Part shown: one piece after another, positions 43,503 to 52,208 of the stretch
Position numbering within the stretch: the stretch's first letter is position 1
Layout of the letters: every line of letters starts with the position of its first letter
Translations under genes and position numbers: made by a program
The notes under the pieces: generated by a model
The model's input: the letters and a program-made list of their open reading frames with translations, nothing else
What the model was told of the DNA's origin: nothing
The model's database searches: none
NCBI GenBank assembly: GCA_965223815.1
Contig: OZ245019.1
Coordinates: 1,798,001 to 1,862,000 of the forward strand
Reading direction: 5' to 3'
DNA length: 64,000 bases
DNA from: HKST-UBA178 sp965223815
GTDB lineage: Bacteria > Pseudomonadota > Gammaproteobacteria > Chromatiales > Chromatiaceae

Positions 43503-44074
43503 CTAGGTCAACCGCCACCTTTGGCGGCGAGACACGAAAGGGCTTTGCTGTTTCGGCGTGCGGAGTTGGAAAGTGCCTCCTTTTGAACCGGCAAGTTCAA
43601 AAAGGAGGCCACGATGAGAGACTGGCACAGACAAGTGCACGAGTAACATTATCGCGGATGCCTTATTATCTTTGTCCCAGTATTAGGAAGAAGGCACTAT
43701 ATAGAAACCTGAGAAAGGAAACTGCCGAGGTATTCAGGGAGTTATGTCGCCAAGCAGGGGTCGAGTCGGTAGACGGTTGCGCGACGCGGAATCACATCAA
43801 TATTCTGCTACAGATTTCACCGAAGTACAGTGTAGTGAACGCGATAGGATTTCTTAAAGGGAAGTCGGCGATACGGATATTCAGGGAATAGCTGCAAGTG
43901 AAGAGGAAACTCATGGGCCGGTGTTTTTAGGCCTGAGGTTACCGTGTCAATACAATCGGATTAGATGAGCAGATGAATCGAGAGTACATCAGAGCATAGG
44001 GACGGTAAGGGAAGCGCCAGGAACAGATGAGACTGGCAGGACTTTAACAATAGCCCCTTCTGGGGGCTTTCATC
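43503..44074 (+). mobile_element. IS200/IS605-type element, inactive
   Basis: A short element with a single transposase remnant and subterminal hairpins: CCGCC...GGCGG at 43512-43526 near the left end and AGCCCC...GGGGCT at about 44052-44070 after the gene. It lies about 140 bp upstream of the TcB-TcC gene. Exact ends are uncertain because these elements lack inverted repeats. Confidence 0.65.
43614..44046 (+). pseudogene. Broken TnpA (Y1 transposase) of IS200/IS605
   Basis: Starting at ATG 43614, MRDWHRQVHE is followed by a stop and a frame change, then RKKALYRNLRKETAEVFREL, NHINILLQISPKYSVVNAI, GFLKGKSAIRIFRE, a stop, and the C-terminal GYRVNTIGLDEQMNREYIR and KRQEQMRLAGL. The HUH site DHxHM of active enzymes is NHINI here, so the second His is lost. 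Several stops confirm inactivation. Confidence 0.82.
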
Positions 44075-44210
44075 ATACCATCCGATCTGCGGGTGGTAGC
44101 TGAACTATTATGGGTAACGTGTAGAGCTGGCTTGAACTGCGCAATTACCCACACAGCTGCTGTTGCCATGTTGGGCCTGGAAGTCTCTTCGCTCATAGGA
44201 GGTGATTGCG

Positions 44211-47200
44211 GTGGAAAGGGCTGGGAACAACCCGATCAGGTCCGATGGACCCCCAGGTGAGAACAATCAGGGACGTGCGAATTTCCTGGTATCCCCCCCA
44301 GCACTCTCACTACCCAAAGGCGGCGGCGCCATCCGAGGTATCGGTGAGAAATTCGCTGCTAATCCGGTGACCGGCACCGGATCTATGACATTTCCCATCA
44401 TCACAACATCAGGGCGATCCGGGTTTGGCCCACAGCTCTCGCTGTCCTACAACTCCGGTACGGGCAACGGACCCTTCGGTTTCGGATGGTCCCTAAGCCT
44501 ACCACAGATAACACGCAAGACCGATAAAGGACTACCGCAATACCTGGACGCCACCGAGTCTGATGTCTTCATCCTTTCCGGTTCGGAAGACTTAGTTCCG
44601 TGGTTTGCTCCCGACGATACCCGGTTCGAGGATTCCGACTCTGTGCCGGACATAACAATCCACCGATACCGGCCACGCATCGAGGGGCTATTCGCGCGCA
44701 TTGAGCGCTGGACCCGCCGCAGCGACGGTGACGTCCATTGGCGCTCGATCTCCAAGGACAATATTCTCACGTGTTATGGCAAGGATTCGCTCTCCCGAAT
44801 CGCCGATCCCGAGGATCCACGACGCATCTTTGCATGGTTGATCTGCGAAACGCGGGACGACAAGGGCAATGCCATCGTCTACAACTACAAACCGGAAGAC
44901 GGCGCCGGCGTTGATCTTACCCGGTCCCACGAGCGCAATCGAGGCACAGTAGACGATCTGCGTCGAACTGCCAATCGCTACTTAAAAGGCATCCGCTATG
45001 GCAATCGTACACCCTTGCTGGACGATGCAGCACGCCGGCCGAGCCAACTGACTGTTGCTCAGATCGAGAACGCCGACTGGATGTTTGAGGTAGTCTTCGA
45101 CTACGACGAGCACGACGCTGACGTGCCGAGGCCGGGTGATGCTGGCGAGTGGACCTACCGCGACGATCCGTTCTCGTCCTATCGAGCAGGCTTCGAATTG
45201 CGCACCACTCGGCTATGTCAGCGGATACTAATGTTCCATCACTTCACGGGCGAACAAGGCGTCGGCAACGACTGCCTTGTGCGCTCCACCGATTTCACTT
45301 ACTCCAGCAAGCAAGAAACGGAAAATGCACGCAACCCCGTCTACACATTTCTGCGCGCCGCAACCCAGACCGGTTACCAGCGTGAGGGCAATGAGTACCG
45401 TAGGCGAAGCCTTCCACCGGTCGAGTTTGAATACACCCTGCCGGTCGTGCAGGACGCAGTGGAAGAGGTGGGCGGTGAGAGTCTGGCGAACCTGCCCAGT
45501 GGCGTGGACGGCTTAGACTATCTCTGGACCGACCTTCACGGTGAAGGCATTCCCGGGATCCTTGCCGAGCGGGCGAATGCTTGGTTCTACAAACGAAATC
45601 TCAGCCCGATCGGCAGAACCCCCGTTGAATTTGCACCACTGGAATGCGTCGCGGCCAAACCGAATCTGTCCTTGGCCAGCGGGGCACGGTTTATGGATCT
45701 GGCCGGCGACGGCCAGCCAGACCTCGTGGCGTTCGAGGGCGCCACGCCCGGTTTCTACGAACACGATAGAGAAGAGGGTTGGCAGCCATTCCGCCCGTTC
45801 TCGTCTCGCCTCAATCGTGACACGCGAGACCCGAATCTGCGGTTCGTGGATCTGGACGGCGACGGCCACGCCGACGTACTGATCACCGAAGACACTTTTT
45901 TCACCTGGTACCCGTCCCTTGCAGAGGCAGGCTTCGGCCCGGAACGCCGCGTCCATCAAGCTTTCGATGATGAAAGAGGCCCGCACCTGGTCTTCGAGGA
46001 TGGCACCCAGTCGATCTATCTCGCCGATCTCAGCGGTGATGGTCTCCCTGACCTCGTTCGCATTCGGGAGAGCGAAGTCTGCTACTGGCCCAACCTGGGC
46101 CACGGCTGCTTTGGCGAAAAGATCACGATGGATCATGCTCCGCACTTCGATCACGCGGACCAATTCGATCAACGGCGCCTTCGGCTTACGGATATTGACG
46201 GTACCGGAACCACTGACATCATCTACCTGCACCGTGATGGTGTGCGCCTCTACTTCAACCAAACCGGCAACAGTTGGAGTGAGGCGCTAGTCTTGGATGT
46301 GGTTCCGCGCATGGACGATCTGGCCAGCATCGAGCCGATCGATCTCCTAGGCAATGGCACCGCCTGCCTGGTCTGGTCATCTCCGTTGGCAGGCGATGCT
46401 AGCAGGCCGATGCGCTTCGTGAACTTAATGGGCGGACAGAAGCCACACCTCCTGGTTCGTACGGTCAACAATCTTGGTGCCGAAACCCGCGTCGAATACG
46501 CTCCTTCAACCAGGTTTTATCTTCAGGATAGACGCGACGGCAGGCCGTGGATAACGAAGCTGCCGTTTCCTGTGCACGTTGTCGAGCGCGTGGAGACCTT
46601 CGACCATATCGGCCGCAATCGGTTCGTCAGTCGCTACGCCTACCACCATGGTTACTTCGACGGCAACGAGCGCGAGTTCCGCGGGTTCGGCATGGTGGAG
46701 CGGATCGACACCGAGGAGTTTGCCACGCTGGCCGCCGATGACGCGTTGCCTGAGGCGGCCAACATTAGCAAAACCTCACACGTTCCACAGGTAATGACCC
46801 GAAGCTGGTTCCATACGGGCATATACCTCGGTCGAACCCAGGTTTCGAATTTCTACGCAGGGTTATTGGACGAAACAGACGCTGGAGAATACTACCGGGA
46901 ACCCGACTTGTCGGATGACGAGGCGGCTCGACTGTTGTTGCCGGACACGGTGCTTCCCCAGGGGCTTACGCTCGATGAAGAACGAGAAGCGGTCCGCTCG
47001 CTGAAAGGGTTGATGTTGCGTCAGGAGGTCTTTGCAATTGACCGAACAGAGAAAGAGCTACACCCCTACACGGTCACTGAGCAGAACTACAGCATCAGGC
47101 GGCTTCAACCCTGTGTAGCCAATCGTCATGGCGTCTTCTTCACCCATGCTCGCGAGGCAATCGTCTACCAATACGAGCGCAATCCTACAGATCCCCGCGT

Positions 47201-50200
47201 GACGCATAGCTGTGTTTTAGCTACTGACGACTTCGGCAACGTCCTGCAGACGATAGCCGTAGGCTACGGACGACGACAAGCGGACGATACGCTTTCACCA
47301 GACGACCGGAACGCTCAGGCACAACAGTTGATCACCTATAGTGACAACGAATTCACCAATGCGATTGATGAAGCGGGCGCTTTTCGCACGCCGCTGCCAA
47401 GTGGGGTCAGCACTTACGAAGTGGCGGGTCTCGAGCTCGCGACAGATCAAATCCGCTTCTCTTTTCCCGAATTGAGAGAAGCCGTCGGGTCCGCGACGGA
47501 GATTCCGTATCATGCAACCCCGAGCCCCGGCACGTTGCAAAAACGCCTACTGGAGCGGGCCCGCTCGCTCTACAGACGTGATGATCTTAGCGGTTCATTA
47601 GCACTGGGTGAACTGCAGTCTCTAGCCTTGCCATTCGAGAGCTACCAGTTGGCATTCGTTCCCGAGCATCTGGGTCTCGTCTTTGGAGATCGTGTGACAG
47701 AGAACATGCTGGCCGATGACGGCCGCTATGTTCATTTTCAGGCCGACGACAACTGGTGGATTCCATCGGGACAGGTATTTTTTTCACCGTCCGAAGGTGA
47801 TACCACAGTCCAGGAACTGGCTTTCGCGCGACAGCACTTCTTCATTCCACGGCGCTTTCGAGACCCATTTGAAAAAACCAACTCAGTCGATTACGACGCC
47901 TACGATCTGCTGCCACTGGAGATTCGCGATCCGCTCGGCAACCGTGTGACCGCCGGTGAGAGGAATGGTGACGGCAGCGTGTCTCCGAGAATCGACTACC
48001 GGGTGCTGCAACCCGAGTTGACGACCGACCCCAACGGCAACCGCTCGGCAGTCGCGTTCGACGTGCTCGGCATGGTGGCTGGGAACTCTGTGATGGGCAA
48101 AGCAACCGAAAGCCTGGGCGATTCGCTCGAAGCATTTCAGGCGCAACTGACCCAAGCCCAAGTTGACGCCTTTTTCGCCGATCCCAGAGGTATCGTCGCC
48201 GCTGATCTGTTGGGCAATGCAACCTCGCGCACCATTTACGACGAATCCCGCTTTCAGCGACTTGAGCGGCCTGTATACGCCGCAGCCATCGTCCGGGAAA
48301 CCCATGTCGGCGACCTGGGTGAGGGCGATCAGACCATCGTGCAGGTGAGCCTGTCCTATTCAGATGGTTTTGGCCGCGAGATTCAGCAAAAAGCACAGGC
48401 CGAACCGGGCCCGGTTCCCAGACGCGACGCAAGCGGTGCTATCATTCTGGAGACGAACGGACAGCCGGAGATTACGGCGGACGATGTCAGCCCACGCTGG
48501 GTGGGTAGCGGCTGGACGGTGTTCAACAACAAGGGCCAACCGGTCCGCCAGTACGAACCCTTCTTTACCGATACCCACGAGTTCGAATTCGACCAGCGTA
48601 TCGGCGTCAGCCCAACCCTCTTCTATGACCCTATCGGCCGCGTGGTGGCAACACTCCAACCAAATCACAGTTGGGAAAAGGTGGTCTTCGACCCGTGGCG
48701 ACAGGTCAGTTACGACGTCAATGATACGGTGCTGATGGACGCGGCCGCCGACCCGGACGCTGGCGATTACTTCCGTCGTATGCCCGAAGCCGAGTACCTT
48801 CCCACATGGCATGGGTTGCGAAGCGATCCGGACCATGCCGCCGAGGCGGCGGCAAGATGGCCCGACGCGCAGCGGCTCCAGGATGAGGCCAGCGCCGCGA
48901 CCAAGGCCGCCGCCCATGCCGATACGCCGGGCATTGTCCATTTCGACGCGCTGGGTCGTCCGTTCCTGAGTATCGCCGACAATGGCGCCGGCGGACTCGT
49001 CGAAACCCGCACTGAGCGGGATCTCGAAGGTAATCCACTGCGCGTCATCGACGACCGTGGAAATATCGTGATGGCCTATCAGGTCGTCACCAACGGCAAC
49101 CCGTTGGTGCTGGGATACGACGCAGCGGGCCGCCAATTGTACGAGAACAGCATGGATGCTGGTGAACGCCGGCTGCTGGCAGACATCGGCGGTCAGCCGA
49201 TTCGCAGTTGGGACAGCCGGGGCCACGTCTTTCGCACCGAGTACGACGAATTGCGTCGCCCCGTGCGCGCGTTTGTGGCCGGTGCTGATGCCGACGATCC
49301 GGAACGCGAGATTCTGTTTCAGCGAACGGTCTACGGCGAAGACCAGGGCGATGCCCTCAACCACCGGGGCCGTGTGTTTCAGCTATTCGACGGAGCCGGA
49401 GTGGTGACGAGCGACGCCTACGATTTCAAAGGCAACCTGCGTCGGAGCTCCCGCCAACTAGCGGCTAATTATAGAGACGCGGTCGATTGGAGCCTGAATC
49501 CAGTTTTGGAGACCGAAGTCTTCAGAAGTGAGGCGACGTACGACGCGCTCAACCGCCCGACGTCGATTACTACCCCTGACAATAGTGTGACCCTGCCAAC
49601 CTACAACGAAGCTAACTTGCTGGAACAGTTGGCGGTCCGGCTTCGGGGTGCGGACCGGGCGACCCCCTTTGTGGCCAGTATCGACTACAATGCGCGCGGA
49701 GAACGAGAGCGGATCGTTTACACGACCAGCGACGGCACCAACTTCACTACCACTTACGACTACGAGCCGGATACCTTTCGCCTTAGCCGTCTGCACACCC
49801 GGCGCCAGCGGGACAATCGCAACCTGCAGGATCTGAATTACAGCTACGATCCAGTGGGGAATATCACCTCGATTCGGGACCGCGCCCAACAGAACGTTTT
49901 CTTTGCGAATGCGGAGGTCGAGCCACACTGCGACTATTCCTACGACGCCCTTTATCGGCTAATCCGCGCCGAGGGCCGTGAGCACGCCATACAGAACAAC
50001 CTCCAGCGCGACGCAACCGACTTTGATCCGCTCATCGGCATTGCCTTTCCCAGCAGTCCGGAAGCGCTGCAACGGTACGTCGAAACATACGACTATGACG
50101 GCGTGGGCAACATTCTGCGCATGGCCCACCGCGGTGGGGCCATCCAGCGCTGGGCCCGCCGCTATCGATATGCTGATGACAACAACCGCCTGCTGGCGAC

Positions 50201-51941
50201 CAGCCTGCCGGGCGATGACACCGGCGAATTCTCCGCCCCGTATACCTACGATGCCCACGGTAACATGACAACCATGCCGCATCTGCCGCTCATGCAGTGG
50301 GACTTCAAGGACCAACTACAGGCGACCAACCGCCAAGTTATCGATGAGGGCACACCGGAAACGACCTACTACATCTATGACGGGGCCGGGCAGCGGGTGC
50401 GCAAGGTGACTGAGCGGCAGGCCGCCGCAGGACAGTCGCCGTCACGCCGCGACGAACGGCTCTATCTGGGGGGGGTTGAGATTTACCGGGAGTACAACGG
50501 CGACGGGAACACCCTGACGCTGGAGCGGGAATCCCTGCACGTCATGGACGATACGCGCCGCATTGTTTTGGTCGAAACCCGCACTGAGGGAAACGATGGA
50601 TCGCCTGTACAGCTCATTCGGTACCAACTGGAAAACCACCTTGGCTCGGTCATGTTGGAAGTTGATGACCAAGCCAATGTCATCTCCTACGAGGAATACC
50701 ACCCCTATGGCACGTCGGCATATCGGGCGGGGCGTTCGGTAGCGGAGGTTAGTCTGAAACGCTATCGAAATATCGGCAAGGAGAAAGACGAGGAGACCGC
50801 GTTGTACTACCACGGAGCAAGGTATTACGCGTGTTGGTTGGGAAGATGGGTGACGCCAGACCCTGCCGCGATACTGGATGGGGTCAACAGGTATAGATCG
50901 TCGCGAAGTAACCCGATCCAATTTATTGATGTCACCGGCCTTCAAGCCGTTGCCTCTCCGCAGCAGGCAGCCGGCTTCGTGAGGCTTTTTCAGGATGTAA
51001 TCACGACGCAGCAAATCGCGCAGGAAGCCCAGGCAATGGATGAGTATTACCACGAGCAGGAGGTGGAATTCGCCATTCAGCTCGTCAGGGAGAATCCGAA
51101 AAAAAGGTTTCTCAAACGGCTTTTAGAAAAGAAGGACTGGACATTTCAGGATCAGATCAGAATACGCGAGGCTTACAATGACAGCAGGCCAGTAAAACGG
51201 AATCCCAATCAGCTGGAGATTGGCCGAGATGGCGTCGGTACGCAGGAGAATCTCTGGAAGCAACAGACCAGACGTCGCGTCAACGAAGGCGTGTCGAACA
51301 TGAGGACGCCCGCTGGTACCTTTACGTATTGGATCTCTACGCTTCACACAGACGATCTGGACCGACAGCTCGCAGCTTCCGGGACTGGCGCGGCAGCCTC
51401 GGGTGTAGCTGCCGCCGGCGCCGCACCCTTCATCGCTCGTGCACAGATGAATGCGGTTGTGAACCAGCCTGCTCAAACTGAAACTGTATCGCTCAACCTC
51501 ACCAGAGTAAGTGCGCGAGAGCGCGTCGCGGAGGTGCGGGCAGTCGAGCAGGGTCACAGGGCCGGTACGGGCAAGAATCGCAATGTGTCACTTGTAGACG
51601 TCTCCACACTCGGTAGGCGACGCAGCGCGAAAGCCGCAAGCAAGGTCGGCCCAGATTCTAGCGGCTTTCTTGAGACAGCTCCTGAGTACCTCATTGTACG
51701 AACAGGTCATGCAGAATCGTTGACAGCGAACTCCGCAGCGGCACAGTTGGTTTCTTTATCTCTCAGTGGGTATCGAGGACCAGTCAAGGTTACATTGATA
51801 AGCGATTTTAATTTCTGTCGACACTGCTCGAGTTTGCCCGGTCAGCTTGAGGTCTTTGGAAAGAAACTGAACCTGAATCTCGAAGTGAGGTCGATGCAGC
51901 TGGGCCCGAGCCCGTTGGAGAAAAAAAGGGGAGGGCAATAG
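44211..51941 (+). CDS. Tc toxin TcB-TcC fusion with C-terminal predicted deaminase toxin
   Basis: About 2576 aa combining the B and C subunits of an ABC-type Tc toxin. The N-terminus (about 20-370) is the SpvB domain (GKGGGAIRG-like start, GTGSMTFPI, FGWSLSLPQITR), then FG-GAP/beta-propeller repeats (FMDLAGDGQPDLVA, FVDLDGDGHADVLI, LADLSGDGLPDLVR) and the TcdB middle domains. From about 1400 on come YD/Rhs repeats (YDPIGRVVATLQP, FDALGRPFLS, YDAAGRQLYE) that form the cocoon. The Rhs core (about 2135-2244: LGSVMLEVDDQANVISYEEY, YHGARYYACWLGRWVTPDPA) ends at FIDVTGL, the usual autocleavage boundary. The remaining about 332 residues are hypervariable and contain GHAESL (His2500, Glu2502) and CRHC (Cys2536, Cys2539). 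GTG 44211 is taken as start because AGGAGG lies eight bases upstream. Confidence 0.93.
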   Translation: MERAGNNPIRSDGPPGENNQGRANFLVSPPALSLPKGGGAIRGIGEKFAANPVTGTGSMTFPIITTSGRSGFGPQLSLSYNSGTGNGPFGFGWSLSLPQITRKTDKGLPQYLDATESDVFILSGSEDLVPWFAPDDTRFEDSDSVPDITIHRYRPRIEGLFARIERWTRRSDGDVHWRSISKDNILTCYGKDSLSRIADPEDPRRIFAWLICETRDDKGNAIVYNYKPEDGAGVDLTRSHERNRGTVDDLRRTANRYLKGIRYGNRTPLLDDAARRPSQLTVAQIENADWMFEVVFDYDEHDADVPRPGDAGEWTYRDDPFSSYRAGFELRTTRLCQRILMFHHFTGEQGVGNDCLVRSTDFTYSSKQETENARNPVYTFLRAATQTGYQREGNEYRRRSLPPVEFEYTLPVVQDAVEEVGGESLANLPSGVDGLDYLWTDLHGEGIPGILAERANAWFYKRNLSPIGRTPVEFAPLECVAAKPNLSLASGARFMDLAGDGQPDLVAFEGATPGFYEHDREEGWQPFRPFSSRLNRDTRDPNLRFVDLDGDGHADVLITEDTFFTWYPSLAEAGFGPERRVHQAFDDERGPHLVFEDGTQSIYLADLSGDGLPDLVRIRESEVCYWPNLGHGCFGEKITMDHAPHFDHADQFDQRRLRLTDIDGTGTTDIIYLHRDGVRLYFNQTGNSWSEALVLDVVPRMDDLASIEPIDLLGNGTACLVWSSPLAGDASRPMRFVNLMGGQKPHLLVRTVNNLGAETRVEYAPSTRFYLQDRRDGRPWITKLPFPVHVVERVETFDHIGRNRFVSRYAYHHGYFDGNEREFRGFGMVERIDTEEFATLAADDALPEAANISKTSHVPQVMTRSWFHTGIYLGRTQVSNFYAGLLDETDAGEYYREPDLSDDEAARLLLPDTVLPQGLTLDEEREAVRSLKGLMLRQEVFAIDRTEKELHPYTVTEQNYSIRRLQPCVANRHGVFFTHAREAIVYQYERNPTDPRVTHSCVLATDDFGNVLQTIAVGYGRRQADDTLSPDDRNAQAQQLITYSDNEFTNAIDEAGAFRTPLPSGVSTYEVAGLELATDQIRFSFPELREAVGSATEIPYHATPSPGTLQKRLLERARSLYRRDDLSGSLALGELQSLALPFESYQLAFVPEHLGLVFGDRVTENMLADDGRYVHFQADDNWWIPSGQVFFSPSEGDTTVQELAFARQHFFIPRRFRDPFEKTNSVDYDAYDLLPLEIRDPLGNRVTAGERNGDGSVSPRIDYRVLQPELTTDPNGNRSAVAFDVLGMVAGNSVMGKATESLGDSLEAFQAQLTQAQVDAFFADPRGIVAADLLGNATSRTIYDESRFQRLERPVYAAAIVRETHVGDLGEGDQTIVQVSLSYSDGFGREIQQKAQAEPGPVPRRDASGAIILETNGQPEITADDVSPRWVGSGWTVFNNKGQPVRQYEPFFTDTHEFEFDQRIGVSPTLFYDPIGRVVATLQPNHSWEKVVFDPWRQVSYDVNDTVLMDAAADPDAGDYFRRMPEAEYLPTWHGLRSDPDHAAEAAARWPDAQRLQDEASAATKAAAHADTPGIVHFDALGRPFLSIADNGAGGLVETRTERDLEGNPLRVIDDRGNIVMAYQVVTNGNPLVLGYDAAGRQLYENSMDAGERRLLADIGGQPIRSWDSRGHVFRTEYDELRRPVRAFVAGADADDPEREILFQRTVYGEDQGDALNHRGRVFQLFDGAGVVTSDAYDFKGNLRRSSRQLAANYRDAVDWSLNPVLETEVFRSEATYDALNRPTSITTPDNSVTLPTYNEANLLEQLAVRLRGADRATPFVASIDYNARGERERIVYTTSDGTNFTTTYDYEPDTFRLSRLHTRRQRDNRNLQDLNYSYDPVGNITSIRDRAQQNVFFANAEVEPHCDYSYDALYRLIRAEGREHAIQNNLQRDATDFDPLIGIAFPSSPEALQRYVETYDYDGVGNILRMAHRGGAIQRWARRYRYADDNNRLLATSLPGDDTGEFSAPYTYDAHGNMTTMPHLPLMQWDFKDQLQATNRQVIDEGTPETTYYIYDGAGQRVRKVTERQAAAGQSPSRRDERLYLGGVEIYREYNGDGNTLTLERESLHVMDDTRRIVLVETRTEGNDGSPVQLIRYQLENHLGSVMLEVDDQANVISYEEYHPYGTSAYRAGRSVAEVSLKRYRNIGKEKDEETALYYHGARYYACWLGRWVTPDPAAILDGVNRYRSSRSNPIQFIDVTGLQAVASPQQAAGFVRLFQDVITTQQIAQEAQAMDEYYHEQEVEFAIQLVRENPKKRFLKRLLEKKDWTFQDQIRIREAYNDSRPVKRNPNQLEIGRDGVGTQENLWKQQTRRRVNEGVSNMRTPAGTFTYWISTLHTDDLDRQLAASGTGAAASGVAAAGAAPFIARAQMNAVVNQPAQTETVSLNLTRVSARERVAEVRAVEQGHRAGTGKNRNVSLVDVSTLGRRRSAKAASKVGPDSSGFLETAPEYLIVRTGHAESLTANSAAAQLVSLSLSGYRGPVKVTLISDFNFCRHCSSLPGQLEVFGKKLNLNLEVRSMQLGPSPLEKKRGGQ

Positions 51942-51952
51942 GAGCACGGATA

Positions 51953-52090
51953 GTGATTGTGAGAGAGGTGTGCCTAACGGTCACGGCCATCGACGAGCTG
52001 GATCTCAAAACTCAGTTTATCTTTGGGAGGATTGTTAGGGATAGCGATAGCCCGACCCGCCGCGCCTTCGTGAAGGCCTTTAACAATTGA
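51953..52090 (+). CDS. Small open frame between the two Tc genes
   Basis: A 45-codon frame starting GTG at 51953 with GGAG eight bases upstream, beginning 11 bp after the TcB-TcC stop and ending at a TGA at 52088. The peptide starts VIVREVCLTVTAIDELDLKT and ends RRAFVKAFNN. It matches nothing I recognise. It might be a small accessory or immunity-like protein, the remains of a longer gene, or chance. Confidence 0.35.
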   Translation: MIVREVCLTVTAIDELDLKTQFIFGRIVRDSDSPTRRAFVKAFNN

Positions 52091-52208
52091 ATTTTGAGAG
52101 GAGAATGCAGGCGGAAACAGGACCAATTTCGATCAGTATCCTAATCTTTAAGCTCATGAAGAAAAGTACTTCTCAGTCCCTCTATAATCTAGCTGAACGG
52201 AGTTGGCC

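Noticed and set aside
45513..46262. A 249-codon minus-strand frame inside the TcB part
   Set aside because: Antisense of the FG-GAP repeat region; repeated low-complexity peptide without family features.
48360..49364. A 334-codon minus-strand frame inside the TcB-TcC gene
   Set aside because: The plus strand carries unmistakable Rhs repeats here; the antisense frame has no motif or start signal.
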